Below, piece after piece: positions 1-11,300 of a DNA stretch of 64,000 nt; the stretch's first letter is position 1, and every line of letters begins with the position of its first letter. Source of the stretch: Atriophallophorus winterbourni (lineage: Eukaryota; Platyhelminthes; Trematoda; Plagiorchiida; Microphallidae). The DNA lies in the NCBI GenBank assembly GCA_013407085.1, contig JACCGJ010016451.1:62001-126000 (forward strand), in the 5' to 3' direction. A program made the translations under genes and the position numbers. The notes under the pieces were generated by a model. That model had not been told where the DNA came from and ran no database searches. It was given only the letters and a program-made list of their open reading frames with translations.

Positions 1-11
1 GAAAACGTAAA

Positions 12-3000
12 TCACTTTTTCTGAAAGGAAATAACATTGTACAAAGTAAACACATCCCATTGTTCACTGGAAAGTGTCCCGAGGTATCGACAGTTCATGG
101 CATGCTCGTTATCAGCAAAGGCTGTTTCCACATGTCTATAGTTTGTATGAAGATCATGTACATCGGGTAGCTGATCAACAGATAAAGTCTCTAGTGCATT
201 CATTCGCAGCAACAAGTCTCGTGGATTCTGCCTTCCGTGGGTGGATTTAAGCGATTCCCAGAAGAACTGTGCGAAAGGAGTCGGTTCAGACGTTGCTACG
301 AGCGAATGCTCTTTGGCGAGGTGACACAGAAGTTGCGGATAGATTAGAAACTCCGGGCAGTCCACAACACCTTCGAGCTGGAAATCGTACCGAGCACCAA
401 ACAGTGGAAAAGCTAGTCTGGTTTCGTCTCGCCCAGTGTCGGTTCTGCAAACCGAGAATGATTCGGGCGGGAAGTTGATCGAGTAGAGTGAATTTCCAAA
501 GCGGACACTTTTATCATCCGCATGGGAATCACTAAATGCTTTGTTAGCACGGCGGACGATTTCAAAAGCATTTGGAATGGTGGCAATGAAGTAACCACCA
601 GGACGTAGTGATTGACTCACGTTGGAAAGCAGTGCATGAGCCTGAAGAGGTTGATATAATGAGATCAGATACATCACAAATGAAAGTAATCTTTTAAACA
701 CATGGGAAATAGCAATGGCAAATCTAGTCTGAAATCACACGAGCGTCAAATGTAAGTTTAACGATTTACATCTAATGGAAAAGGACGATGAGGATAGCGC
801 ATTGTTAGTTTCTATTGGGTTGATGTATTCAACATTAAAATCAATCAGCGATTAGGTATCCAATGGGATACAGGCCGCGAGCTACCGTATTTGCCGGTGT
901 ATAAGTCGACCTTTTTCGATCAAAAATCGACCTCGACTTATACACCGAGTCATGAAATTCAACTTCTTATTCATCCCTTCTACTGAGGATAGAGAAGACC
1001 AAGAAGATGCCCTTTATGACGACAGACTAAACGAAAATGAATGGAACGAGCTTCTTGGATACGGTGAAGATGGAGACGGTGACGACGATGAAGATGGTGA
1101 CGATGAAGACGGATTTTGAACTCTATGTATTTATAATTCTAATTTACGGTATTGTTTCTTAGCAAAAAATAAACCGCTTTCTAAGAGTGTTCATTGTTGT
1201 TAGTCTCTCTCGGCGCGTAATATCACAGAGTAAAAAGTTAATAGTATTAAAAATGGCGTATAGATCGCTCGCTACAAACTCGCGAATTTGAACACATTTA
1301 GTCAATAAATTTCGCTATATTTTAAAGTTTAAGATAATGAAACAATTGAGCTCGACTTATACAAAGGATATATCATAAAATCGAAAATTTCCGTCGAATT
1401 TTAGGGGGTCGACTTATACAACGAGTCGACTTATACACCGGCAAATACGGTAATAAAGAGATGCCGACTGCGGTATCAACCCATGACAATAGATAGTATA
1501 ATTATCAGAGATTTCAAGAATGTTTAAAACAAAAGTAAATAGTAAATAGTTTTTATTCACCTTATGCCTCCTAGTTAATTAGATTTTTTTCTTCGAAAAT
1601 AGCTTAACCTTAGCCCCGTTAGTTATGTACTTTTACGCATGTGGGCCGCTGTGTCAACTGACCTCGACCGTTTTCACTTGTATTAGATTGACGTGGATAC
1701 ACACTAGGAGGAAAATCCACCACTGATCCTGGTCATTCCCACGAGACGTGACGCACTGTAGGCTGTTTACTGGTAAGGTCAAATCAGTGGTGGGGAGTTG
1801 ACTAGTACTTAATCATGTTCCCTCTCCTGACTATCACCCTTGGTCTGACGAAGCTTCTGTATCAGAAGTGAAACGTTACGCAAAAACATCTCTAACCGAT
1901 TTCACTCAAATTTCTTTGCATTATGTATTTTACTCACTTTGAAAACTCGGAACCTTCTAACTGGATAGTGGGCAGTTGTTCTTCAAGATGCATTACATTC
2001 CATCCAATCTTTACTGTGTACGGCCACATATACCACTCCCTATTAACGACGTTTTGATTACAATCGTCGTTCTGCAACGGGTAATACCAATCCAACGTGG
2101 CTAACCACACCGGGTCCCGTGTTTCTTTGAAAGAATTGCGGCGAATCAAAATACGATTATGTCGTTGAAGAAGTAGAATTAGAATGCAACCCTCAATACA
2201 CTCATGTTTACTTATTAGACGGTCGGGAATATACAGTCGTCTTTCGTAATCTGGCACCAGCTGCTTATGAAGCAGATTATTCCCCTTTGTTAAATGATAA
2301 GGAATTACCGAAACTCCTTCAACTGCTCCTCTCCAAAAATCTGAAACTGATTCATCATACAATTTTGTCTTTGAAAAACTCATTCCAATCTTTTCGTCAA
2401 ACTATCACAAAACGCTATATTTTATTGAAAATCGGAGGGGGAGATTGTCATGATTGTGTTTTGTTCATTATTCCCCTCTTTATGCTATACTCTCGTTTGC
2501 AACGATACTACTTCAATTGAGAATGGAATAAAGGCTATCTTCCAGATAATCAGTCGTTTCTAACACGGTGTTTGCTTGATTCAAACATCTGTGAAGGATA
2601 TTTGGATTTAGTTGCCGAGGTCACTTAAAATGCTAGTCATTTGTAATTATTTTGTGGGTAGGTGAGCGCACACCTGAGAACGAACCATGATGCGATTTAT
2701 CGCGAAACAATACTCGCCTTGCGGGATACCCGATCGCAGGAAAGGCTTCGGGAGAAAACCTGGAACAGAGTCTGGTAGACCACCTCTTTCTGGAAACTCC
2801 CTGCTGCCTTGCAGGCCTCACTTGGTTGTGCAAAGGCTAGAGAAGCTGACTCGAACAAACGCCGAATGGTGCTGGGGACGCCGCTTTGTACCCAAATCCC
2901 CAAGAACCTTCATTGAAGCCGATTCATCCTCCAGGAGGAGATAGTCGCACAAAAGTAAACTAATACTCAGTGTCAAGAATTTTTAGATGAACCTTAAAAA

Positions 3001-3790
3001 CACATTTATAATAAATTGTTCAATCGTAAACGCTACTAAGACCAGGAGTCACCTTGTGATTCTGTTTGAACACCGTTGTACGTTGTTCATGACAGTTTTT
3101 ATTACACTTTAACCTGATCAGCAGCTCTAGGCTTTGAAACTGAATTATCCTGCACATTATCAAAATAGAATGCGTTGGTTCCCTATTAGCAGACTGAATA
3201 CAACTTGAAACCTGTTATCCGACAGGAGCATTGCCTGGATTATGATTTCGTACATTAAAAGATTTAAATACACGTAACACATGTCTAATTCCAAGTAATA
3301 CACTGAATTAAACCGCTCTTAAACATACCTTGTGCCAAGTTTCAAATGCGTAATGAAGCGCAAACTGACAACTGACAATTTCGAATAACCTCCCATTTAA
3401 TAACTTCTCTGTGAAAGGTTCTGTGCAGTCAGCTGCGTGGAAGTCAGCAGTGAATAAGTTCCGACTTCTGTTCAATAAAGATCGATACCGTTGCTCACAT
3501 ATTTCAATAGAAGCAGGTGATAAATCCACAAACGTGACATGATCCACACCAGCCTTCGCCCATTTATTTTGATCCCCACCTTTACCACAACAAAAATCGA
3601 GAATGTTCAAACTGCGTTCTCGGCAGAAATGCATGCGTGCTCTGTCGGTATACTCCCCGATAAGAATACTTTTTACCCAATTATTACAGTTACGTAGATG
3701 AAAAATCTTTGTCCCTTCCCTCTGTTTCAGTGAATTACGAGATGGCGAACGAGCAGCATCATCGTAGAATCTCTTCACGTCGGAGGTCAT
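12..3790 (-). CDS. RNMT: mRNA cap guanine-N7 methyltransferase (RNMT), 2 exons
   Basis: Transfers a methyl group from S-adenosylmethionine to N7 of the guanosine cap of nuclear pre-mRNA. Coding exons are 3790-3329 (154 codons) and 641-12 (209 codons plus TGA), giving 363 aa. The donor GTATGT follows 3329 and the acceptor CTTCAG precedes 641; both are phase 0. Residues 31-47 (HLRNCNNWVKSILIGEY) match the family's cap-binding start. SAM motif I is LDFCCGKGGD (residues 64-73), with Cys where a Gly is usual. FVDLSPASIEICEQRY and FEIVSCQFALHYAFE follow. Exon 2 carries LRPGGYFIATIPN, PLFGARYDFQLEGVVDCPEF and the C-terminal LGTLSSEQW. ATG 3790 lies 10 bases inside an apparent acceptor (TTTTTCAG, ending at 3801), so a further upstream exon with the variable N-terminal arm is possible. 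The catalytic core appears complete. Confidence is high for family, moderate for the exact start. Confidence 0.9.
885..1450 (+). mobile_element. pogo/Tigger-like deletion derivative with intact terminal inverted repeats
   Basis: The ends are perfect inverted repeats beginning CCGTATTTGCCGGTGTATAA on both strands and continuing into GTCGAC. TA dinucleotides flank both sides (883-884 and 1451-1452), the expected target duplication of Tc1/mariner/pogo elements. Extra copies of the core GTCGACTTATAC occur just inside the ends (about 936-945 and 1420-1430), which could be transposase binding sites. Only the last 55 codons of a transposase-like ORF remain inside, so the copy cannot move by itself. 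It sits in the RNMT intron. Confidence 0.85.
952..1119 (+). pseudogene. Acidic C-terminal remnant of a pogo-like transposase
   Basis: A 55-codon ATG-to-TGA ORF lies inside the 885-1450 element. It starts MKFNFLFIPSTEDRED, contains NENEWNELLGYG and ends in an Asp/Glu/Gly-rich tail finishing DDEDGF. Acidic tails of this sort occur at the C-terminus of some pogo/Tigger transposases. The DNA-binding and DDE catalytic parts are absent. The assignment rests on the surrounding inverted repeats more than on the peptide itself. Confidence 0.55.
1800..1935 (+). repeat. Dispersed repeat B, copy 1
   Basis: The segment containing CTATCACCCTTGGTCTGACG and AAGCTTCTGTATCA, followed by ACTCAAATTTCTTTGCA, recurs in reverse orientation at about 38925-39060 and partly at 39095-39125. 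It has no coding potential that I can see. The parent family is not recognised. Confidence 0.6.
2145..2445 (+). pseudogene. Gypsy integrase C-terminus and polypurine tract (3' end of an LTR retrotransposon)
   Basis: The plus-strand frame reads THVYLLDGREYTVVFRNLAP followed by AAYEADYSPLL. This resembles the DGR..TV..RDLAP tail of CsRn1-type Ty3/Gypsy integrases. The frame stays open to a purine run, GGAGGGGGAGA (about 2434-2444), that suits a polypurine tract. An LTR-like start (TTGTCATGATTG) follows directly. No upstream pol was found, so this is a 5'-truncated fragment inside the RNMT intron. The tail motif is short, so the family call is moderate. Confidence 0.5.
2446..2640 (+). mobile_element. 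Probable partial LTR next to a polypurine tract
   Basis: It starts with TGTCATGATTG right after the purine tract. It holds a TATA-like TATGCTATAC (about 2482) and an AATAAAGG polyadenylation-like signal (about 2528). The right end is not defined because no second LTR is in the window. Confidence 0.35.
2850..2965 (+). mobile_element. 3' tail of an RTE-type LINE
   Basis: The sequence ending CATTGAAGCCGATTCATCC...GTCGCACAAAAGTAAAC parallels the 3' end of the RTE-type copy at 51895-51970 (ATCAACGAAGCCGGCAAATC...CCGCACAAAAGTAAAAGTAAA). The fragment is 5'-truncated and has no usable ORF. Confidence 0.55.
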
Positions 3791-3959
3791 CAGAAAAAGA
3801 CTGAAAAATTGAAGAAAAAACGATAATCTTATGATATACAATCAAGCGAAGGCGTGTGAAACTAAGGATATCGGAAAAGAAGATAAACAAAACCCAGTTC
3901 GTATATAGATGCCTGACATTGTGATTATATTTTGGCTAGGCATCTGGACCCATAGGCTT

Positions 3960-4065
3960 AGCGATTAATTTCCCGACTACTGCCAGTGTCTATCCACGTG
4001 CAGTCTCTGACTGTGCGGCACTTTGCCTCTATCAGGCTTGTGCTTTCATACCATCATACCATAGT
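3960..4065 (+). mobile_element. RTE-family tail fragment
   Basis: The stretch with CACGTGCAGTCTCTGACTG, GCGGCACTTTGCCTC and TGCTTTCATACC is the reverse complement of the tail unit seen at 9890-9970 and 6855-6945. It marks a decayed LINE 3' end inserted upstream of RNMT. The rest of 3801-4484 shows no gene. Confidence 0.55.
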
Positions 4066-4484
4066 GTCCATCTCACACCTGAATTAGGATTAACGAAATT
4101 TTCACAAATAGTGCCGCAGATATATTCGTACACAGGATCACTCATTTAAAATGTGCATGTGGCACAATTGCCACAGATGCGTTCCGAACATACGATCAAT
4201 ATTTAACACCACTGCGTTATATCGGTCAATATTACATGACTCCATTATAACGTCATTCCCAAATTCAACATTATGAAAAAATCGGACATCTGTTCGTAAG
4301 AAACCTGGCCAGGACTATGGAATACAATAAGAAGTTTCTGAAATATTCGTAAACACTTAAGTGGGATATCTTGGAGTAATTAGATACTAAACAATGCGTT
4401 CTTGTCAGCCAACTCAAATTGATTGGTATGACAGGCTATATAAGTGTGTTATTTTAAGACTAGATGGATTTTATATGATACAGG

Positions 4485-5800
4485 TGAAGTGCCACAAATT
4501 CATAGACTGCACGTAGGCTAAGATCATCATCATCATGAAGCACAAGTCTGGAGCCAGACAAAGTGCAAAGCAATATGAAGCAGGAAAATCAGATAAGCAA
4601 GCGCGTGGAAAAGGGAAAGCAGACAAGCGAAATACGCAAAAGCAAATGCACAACAAAGCAGCTTGTTTTTGTAGTTTTACTGCATGCGATTTTTCGTTTT
4701 TTTGTGTTTTTATGTAAAATAATACCGGATAAAAAAAATTGAGACAATAAAATACACTAGAGCCACTGACTTCGGTTTGTAGCCATATCGCGTAAGGTTT
4801 CCAGCCAACTATTAGGTGGAGCTTTTGGACGCCACCCAGGCAAACGAATAGATCCAACTGATCCTAGCGCTACGGTGAGTTTCTTCATCCCAACGCGCCA
4901 CGTCATGGACTGGCCACCCGATCTTTTCTCCCAGCTTCAGTCAGGCTCTGTGGGTATCAAAAACAGAAAACCGTCGGACAACTTCCGCCCGGATAGACCA
5001 TGTTTCGCAGCCATAAAGGAGTGTAGCACGCACCACTGCGTTGTACACTCGGCCTTTAGTATGGAGTTAAACACCGCGTCGACGCAACAGGTGGCGAAGG
5101 TTAGCAAACGTTGCACCCGCTTTGCGAACACGATGTGAGATCTCGTCCTCGACACAACCTCCAGCGGAGATACAACTGCCAAGGTAAACAAAGCTGTGGA
5201 CCAATTCAAGATTGACATCGCAAACAGTTAGGTTTGGAAGAGAGCCGCTCCAATCCTGGGTAAGTGTTTTACACTTGTTAGGCGCAAAGCACATGCCATA
5301 CCTTGAAGCTTCAAGTGCCAGGCGGTCCAGGGCTTGTTGCATTATAACAGGGTCATCTCCGAAAAGTGCGATGTCATCGGCATACTCTAGATCGGTCGCT
5401 CGCTCACCCGGCAGAAGTTCAACACCCGTGCCCACAAGGCCAGCTAAAGCTTTTCTCAGGACATCGTCGATCGCGAAGTTAAAAAGGAACGGCGAGATAG
5501 GGCAGCCCTGCCGCACCCCGCTGGAGATATTGAACGATGACGACAATTGTCCGTACGCTCGAACCCTGTCCGAAGTTTGGCAATATAATGCTTTCAAGAT
5601 CTAAATATACTTCTCGGGCACTCCATGTCTCAGTAGACAGTTCCAAAGACTTTCACAATCGATTGAATCGAATGCCGCTCGGATGTCAAGAAATACCACG
5701 ATAGTTGGTTTACGAAAAGTGTGGCGTTGCTCCAGTAACTGACGGTGCCGAATGAGCTGGCACAAACTCCAGATGTTGCCTGATTTACTGGCTAACTCTA
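4485..5800 (-). pseudogene. Decayed RTE-like LINE, reverse transcriptase and 3' end
   Basis: Minus-strand reading gives, in order, VVFLDIRAAFDSID (motif A, about 5690), GVPEKYI then a stop codon near 5600, SGVRQGCPISPFLFNFAIDD (motif B), LEYADDIALFGDD (motif C), FVYLGSCISAGG and, after a frameshift near 5070, KGRVYNAVVRATLLYGCETW. The ending is VHDVARWDEETHR near 4860. The 3' end continues to a short (TGA/ATC)n run at about 4522-4537, as is common in RTE elements. The region around the catalytic YADD looks intact, but stops and the frameshift make it a pseudogene. The endonuclease is missing. Confidence 0.85.
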
Positions 5801-7170
5801 TTTCTTTTTTTAATTACATTCCCAGTAGCTTTTTGGTCAATATACTTTCTTGTCTGATCTAACACTACACTTAATGTTATTGCTGATTAATCGTCGTTTT
5901 GAATTATATTGATAACCGAGAGAAATCTTTACCCTTTCTCCCAAAAATACCTGGGAGATCTAGTGAGACCCGCCGCATGCCAACTCCGCCACATAAAATA
6001 TGACATTAGTTACTCTAATCAATTTTACACGGATGTTCAATCGTGCAGCACTTCGGTCCTGCGCAACTAACACCGTGCTAAATTAATTTACCACTGGTAG
6101 TGAGCTGTATGTGAAAACATGTTGGAGTCTCAGTCATTAAGCCTGGCAACCTAACAGCACTTTAACCAACGTGCAGCATATGACTGTGCGGCGGAAAGTA
6201 TTTTTGCTAAGCTGCTGTTGGAGGCGTGCTAAATCCTAGGTTCTGAAAGTCCTTTCAAAGTATATCTGCTTGAGATGACAATCTTCAGACCAGCAAATAT
6301 TAATGCGAACTTAGCACAAGATCAGAATCTAGGCAATTGTTGTTCCCTCATCCTAGCGCTTTTAGCGAGATAATCGATTGTCATACTGTGGATGCCAAAA
6401 TTACATACTGCCAGTGCAGAGGTGTATACAGCCCTCATCATTGTCAGTACTTGAAGCATAAAGGCTAAATACACCATCATATTGTGCATCAGAAACACAG
6501 GCAACAAAGCCTAGCATTCGCAGTCTCAACACTGCGCGTCTCAAAAACGTACTGAGTTCAACATGAAACATTTAATTTCATCATCGGTACTACCGATCAT
6601 CTTTATTAGATATCGCGAAGCAAATGACACATAAATCAAGCATAATATTACATTTGCGTGATCCAAAAGGACGATAGCATTATAAGGAGCTTGACAACGG
6701 CGAGCATTGTGGGAAATAGTGGTTGTTATGTCCTAAAGGATCGACTTTATATTTGCCCAAACAATAACGGAAACCACCACAGCAACTGATGTCCAAAAAT
6801 AAAACGGCAAAGTAATTTTTTCTAGGTGCTATAGGAATAGAGTATGTATGAAATCACAAACCTGATCCGGGCAAAGTGCCGCAAAGTTAACGACTGCACG
6901 TGGGCAGAGTTATTGTCAGGATGCCCGGGCGAAGACAGATATGGGAAAGGAAAATAGCAATAGCAGAGACTCAAACGTGTATTCGCATGCAGCTCATCAC
7001 CGATGACATATCAATTTAGCACGGTTAGCTGTACAGCACAGAAGTGCTGCACGATAGCACATCCGTGCGTGCTGTAGGCACTCATCATCTCGCATTCGCA
7101 CAAAGCTCCGGCTTGACATAATTAGCGCTTCATAATGGAAAATCATACAAATTTAATTTGCACACATGAT
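5801..7170. other. Intergenic stretch with RTE tail traces only
   Basis: No gene-like ORF was found. Short traces of the same LINE tail unit occur at about 6060-6240 (GTGAGCTGTATGTGAAAACA, partner at about 9490) and 6855-6945 (CAAAGTGCCGCAAAGTTAACG, GACTGCACGTGGGC). Confidence 0.5.
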
Positions 7171-7575
7171 TCAGGCAAGACAGGCCGTTATCGCCATTCC
7201 TGGGCGTTCGTTAGGCGTACCGGATATTTAACGCTGTCGTTCGAACGCGACGCAACGGAATACTACCACTTTTCACTCATATTCAACAGCAAATGCAATG
7301 GTTTGGTCACCCCCTCCGATAAACAGATTCAATGTTGACTAAACTTGTCCTCGACCCTAAATTAGCTCGTACTTGGCATCGGTGACCTGATATCAACTGT
7401 GGAAGAAGTAGATACCCCTGAGACTGCTTAGTCTACGGCGGTTCAAAGTGGGAACGGGATTGCATAGCGACCTGGCATCCAATCGAAGCGCGTGGGCTTG
7501 CGTAATTCCAAACATCATTGAAGCCGGCTAATGCACCCTTGTGGCCAGCCTTACAAACGTGAACAATAAGTCAAC
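7170..7575 (+). mobile_element. RTE-type LINE 3' fragment
   Basis: The sequence parallels the last part of the RTE copy at 51560-51960. Both share ACCGGATATTTAACGCTG-like and GTTCGA-CGCGACGCAACGGA blocks. Both also share CTACGGCGGTTCAAAGTGGG with CTACGGCGTTCGCAGGTGGG, and AACATCATTGAAGCCGGC with ACATCAACGAAGCCGGC. Many indels break every frame. 7576-8396 downstream shows nothing recognisable. Confidence 0.6.
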
Positions 7576-8396
7576 ATGTATGTTCTATAAATGAATTCAT
7601 TCGTCCGTTTCATCACTGTAAATAAATATTTGTAAAGGAAATTTCGGTAACATAGTTATCTTCCCAACTATTACACATATCCAGTTATATGATGGTATAA
7701 TTTCTCACTACATTTAGATAAGCGGATGCTTTTAATTAAATTTATCACGAGGCGCTTCTGCATTTAGAATCAAGCAGCTTCGACAAGAGATTATTTCATT
7801 TGTTACAAAAGTGAGAGCAACTCATGGTTGTTCCTGATGGCAATCTGGCAAGCAGCGCCTACGTCGTACTGTCTACCGAACGTGAGCGACGCTTCCTTAG
7901 CATATGATGTAAAAGTTGTCGATTGGATTAATCGCTGATTTTTTACTCGGTAATAAGCCGATATTAGGAATTCGAAAATTCGGGACGATTTCCAGACATT
8001 AAAATTTTGGTTTTGCAGGGGTCACGGCGTTAACAAGTACTGAATATCATACAGGTAATCGAAAACCATTTGTTAATACGAAGCTGTTTCAGAGCAGGAT
8101 TACGAGCATCGAGTGATAATTGGTGCAGGTATTGAGTCGTTCGTGTTACATAAGTTATCAAGCGTGAGTAGGGTGACGGCAATTAAAATATGCATTGAAA
8201 ATTGGCAGTGGCAGCAAAATTGCATTTCTAGCAGATAAGACGTGAATAACTCAAGAGCAAAAACTGATGAGCGTCAAATTTTATTGGTACAAAAGCTTTG
8301 AATACATGATTTGTAACAAAAACATTCGGGAAAATGCATGACATGGTAAATTTATCAAGTTTTGACATCTAAATGCAACTGAGCGATAATTGCACA

Positions 8397-11300
8397 TTAT
8401 GCGGTGTCAGAAGATATTTTATCTCCGTTCGCCGGTTCGCATTTTTCTGGAGTATTCGCATCATGGCCATTATTCAATTTCGCCTTTTTAGACACTGTAG
8501 AATCAGAACCATCAATGCCATTTTTCGTGTTTTCCTCCAACACCGGGCGCTTTTTTCTTACCAAATGGGTGATATCGTCAGCGGGTTTATCTGAACTCAA
8601 TGTCTCTGTTGATTCTGGGAACTGTTTCGAAGAGGAGGCAAATTTATTAGCCATTCGATCTTCATCGATTTCAGACAAACGACGTTCTACATCCGGAATG
8701 AGAGCTTCTACTTCGCTTAAAGCAGAATGCAGAGATTCCAATTTCGGTGCATCGTCTGAATTTTTGAGATCTTCGATACTATTTTTTAGCTCTTTTACGT
8801 GGTTCTCTAAATACGTCAAGGTGTTTTTGAATGAAGTACTGGCTTTATCCAAATCACCAGCAACTGCATATGTAGTGCCAATTTGAAAGTGAGTTTCCGC
8901 AATTTCTCTGTTATCTGCAGAAATGGCAGTACGAATTGCAAGACATTGCTGAAAGAAAGATCAATGCAAGATATAAACAAAAACAAGTAAATAGATGATG
9001 AAGTATTGAACATACACTGGGGTCAACTTCCTAACTCTAAAACGGTGTTCGATCTACCATTTTCAGCCGAAATAATAACAAGGAAAGCATGAATGAATTT
9101 AATAAATTAGGGAAACGGTTTATATGCGTTTTCAATCAGTTTATAACGACCGCAGAACGGCTAGGCGATACTGTTATCGAATAAGACAGTGTAGACATTG
9201 TGACAGAACCGCGGTACGGTCGCACATGCTGACCAAATCTAAACCAATGACAATACCTAATGAGTCGACATTCTAGGTAAGTTGAACCTTCAAATAATAT
9301 CTTATTACGCAATCTATACGAAGAAAAAGGATCTCTAAAACTAGCTCACCATCTGTGTACGCTTCTGGCAATCCAACAAACTCATAAACTAGTTATTCAT
9401 GTCCGCAGTATGGTAGTGAAAAACCATCAATCGTGCAACACCTCTGTGCAGCGCGGCGAAGACCGTTTTAAATTGACTTGCAACCGGGAGTGAGCAGTAT
9501 GCGAAAACAAACTGGGTTTTTACTGTCATTTCTATTTTCATTTCGCACATCAGACCAGGCCTGGGTAACCAGACAGTATCATAGCCAACGTGCAGTCTTT
9601 GAATTTCCGGCAGTTTCCCTGGATCAAGATTGTGATTTCTTATAGTACACAGATCCTGCATGATTGCACAATATACCCTGAGGTTTTGATACCATCATCA
9701 TCATGAAGCACAAGTCTGGAGCCAGACAAAGAGCAAATCAATATGAAGCGGAAAAGCTGATAAACAAGCGCGTGAAAACGAGAAAACAGGCAAGTGGAAT
9801 ATGCAAAAGCAAATGCGCAAAAAATACACTGGCGCCACTGACTTCAGTTTGCATCTATATCTAGTAAGGTTTCGAGCTAACTAATGGTATGAAAGCACAA
9901 GTCTGATCCAGGCAAAGTGCCGCAAAGTCAGAGACTGCACGTGGGCTAAGATACTGTCAGGTTGCCCAGGCCCGAGCTAACTAATAGGCAACTGAATCCT
10001 CAAAATTGAGTTTAGCGGTACGGTGAGTTTCTTCATCCCAACGAGCCACGTCATGGACTGGCCAGCCGACCGTTTCTTTCAGGCTCTGCAAATAAGGCGC
10101 GGTATGGTAAATGGTGAGTAGGCATTTTTAAAACATTCCCCAATCAGCACAAACGAGCAAGTGTCAGCATTTCTCTGGGTCCTAACACCCGCTTGCAGAC
10201 ATTTATATTTGTAACGCGATGCTGCCATCGAATTCAAGCAATCCTGCACAGGCAACGGTGAAAAACAGAAAGCCGACGAGGTTTCGATATGCCACTAGAC
10301 GATTGGCACGGTTCCAAATTGCAAAAGGTAATGGCGTTTGACGTGAATAGGCATTTTGCATTTCAGTATGCACTCCCTACATTAACTTAGCGCATCTTTG
10401 GTTGTTCGCATGACCAGACCGCCTGGGTGCAGGTTTGTTTGCACACATATGCTAGGGTCTAGATTTCACAATTGGACAATACGATTGAATCCGCTATTCA
10501 AAAGTAACAACCTGATACAGTATTAGCAAAACATCCGTAGTTGACGAACAGCGATGAATAATTTCACGCGGATCCCAGAATTGAGTGGAAAACCACGCGA
10601 TTGCGCATGGTTAAAATACACCCATTGGGACTCAATAATTTTGTCTGATTCAACTGGCGGCATTTATGCTTCACAAAATTCATACAAAACGAAATTTGTT
10701 GTGACATTTGACAAAACATTCCGATGGTGAATTCCTTAAGAAAATTTTAGAAACTCACGTCGAAATCAGAAAGCGCTTGATCATAATCTTCTTTTTCCCG
10801 GCTAATTTCAGCAAGCTTTCCGTAACACTCAGCGACTTTCGCTTTACTTCGCTCATCATTCATCCGCGAAAAGATTTGCTTTGCAACCTCGATAACTTCC
10901 CAAGCTAACTGTAAATTACTAACATCTTCATCCTCATCACAATTTGCAGTGTCATCTTGAGTTTCTCCATCAACCTCTTCAGCCTCATCTTCCTCCTTTT
11001 CTTCACATTCACCACCAGATACGGTTGATTGACTTTCGTCCTTTGCCTCAATAGGATCCTTATTTTCTTCCGCATTCTTGTCGACTGATTCACACTTATC
11101 CTCTATCTAAACACTATGAACAAAGAACAACGTACTTTTTCATCACACATAGCATCGATTATTTGATTAGATAATTCCTCTTTCTCTTGGTCTGCAATAA
11201 AACGTATCACAAATTCAAACCTGTCATTTCTGGGCCGTTTTCGACAATACTATCATCGTCCCCAGAACTGGATTCAGCCTCTGGAACTAAACAAATAGAA

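Larger units (their letters stand above)
642..3328 (-). other. RNMT intron, filled with transposon debris
   Basis: This 2.7 kb intron separates the SAM-binding half from the C-terminal half of RNMT. It holds, in order, a pogo-like element (885-1450), a dispersed repeat (about 1800-1930), a Gypsy 3' end with part of an LTR (about 2145-2640) and an RTE-type tail (about 2850-2965). Nothing else that looks coding was found in it. Confidence 0.75.

Noticed and set aside
269..478. Plus-strand ORF opposite RNMT exon 2
   Set aside because: Antisense shadow of a well-supported exon, no motif of its own.
1934..2383. 149-codon minus-strand ORF
   Set aside because: No recognisable domain; the plus strand of the same DNA reads as a Gypsy integrase tail with a polypurine tract, so the minus frame is probably a shadow.
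8404..8886. 160-codon plus-strand ORF over NASP
   Set aside because: Antisense to the NASP last exon, whose frame and splice sites fit the family precisely.
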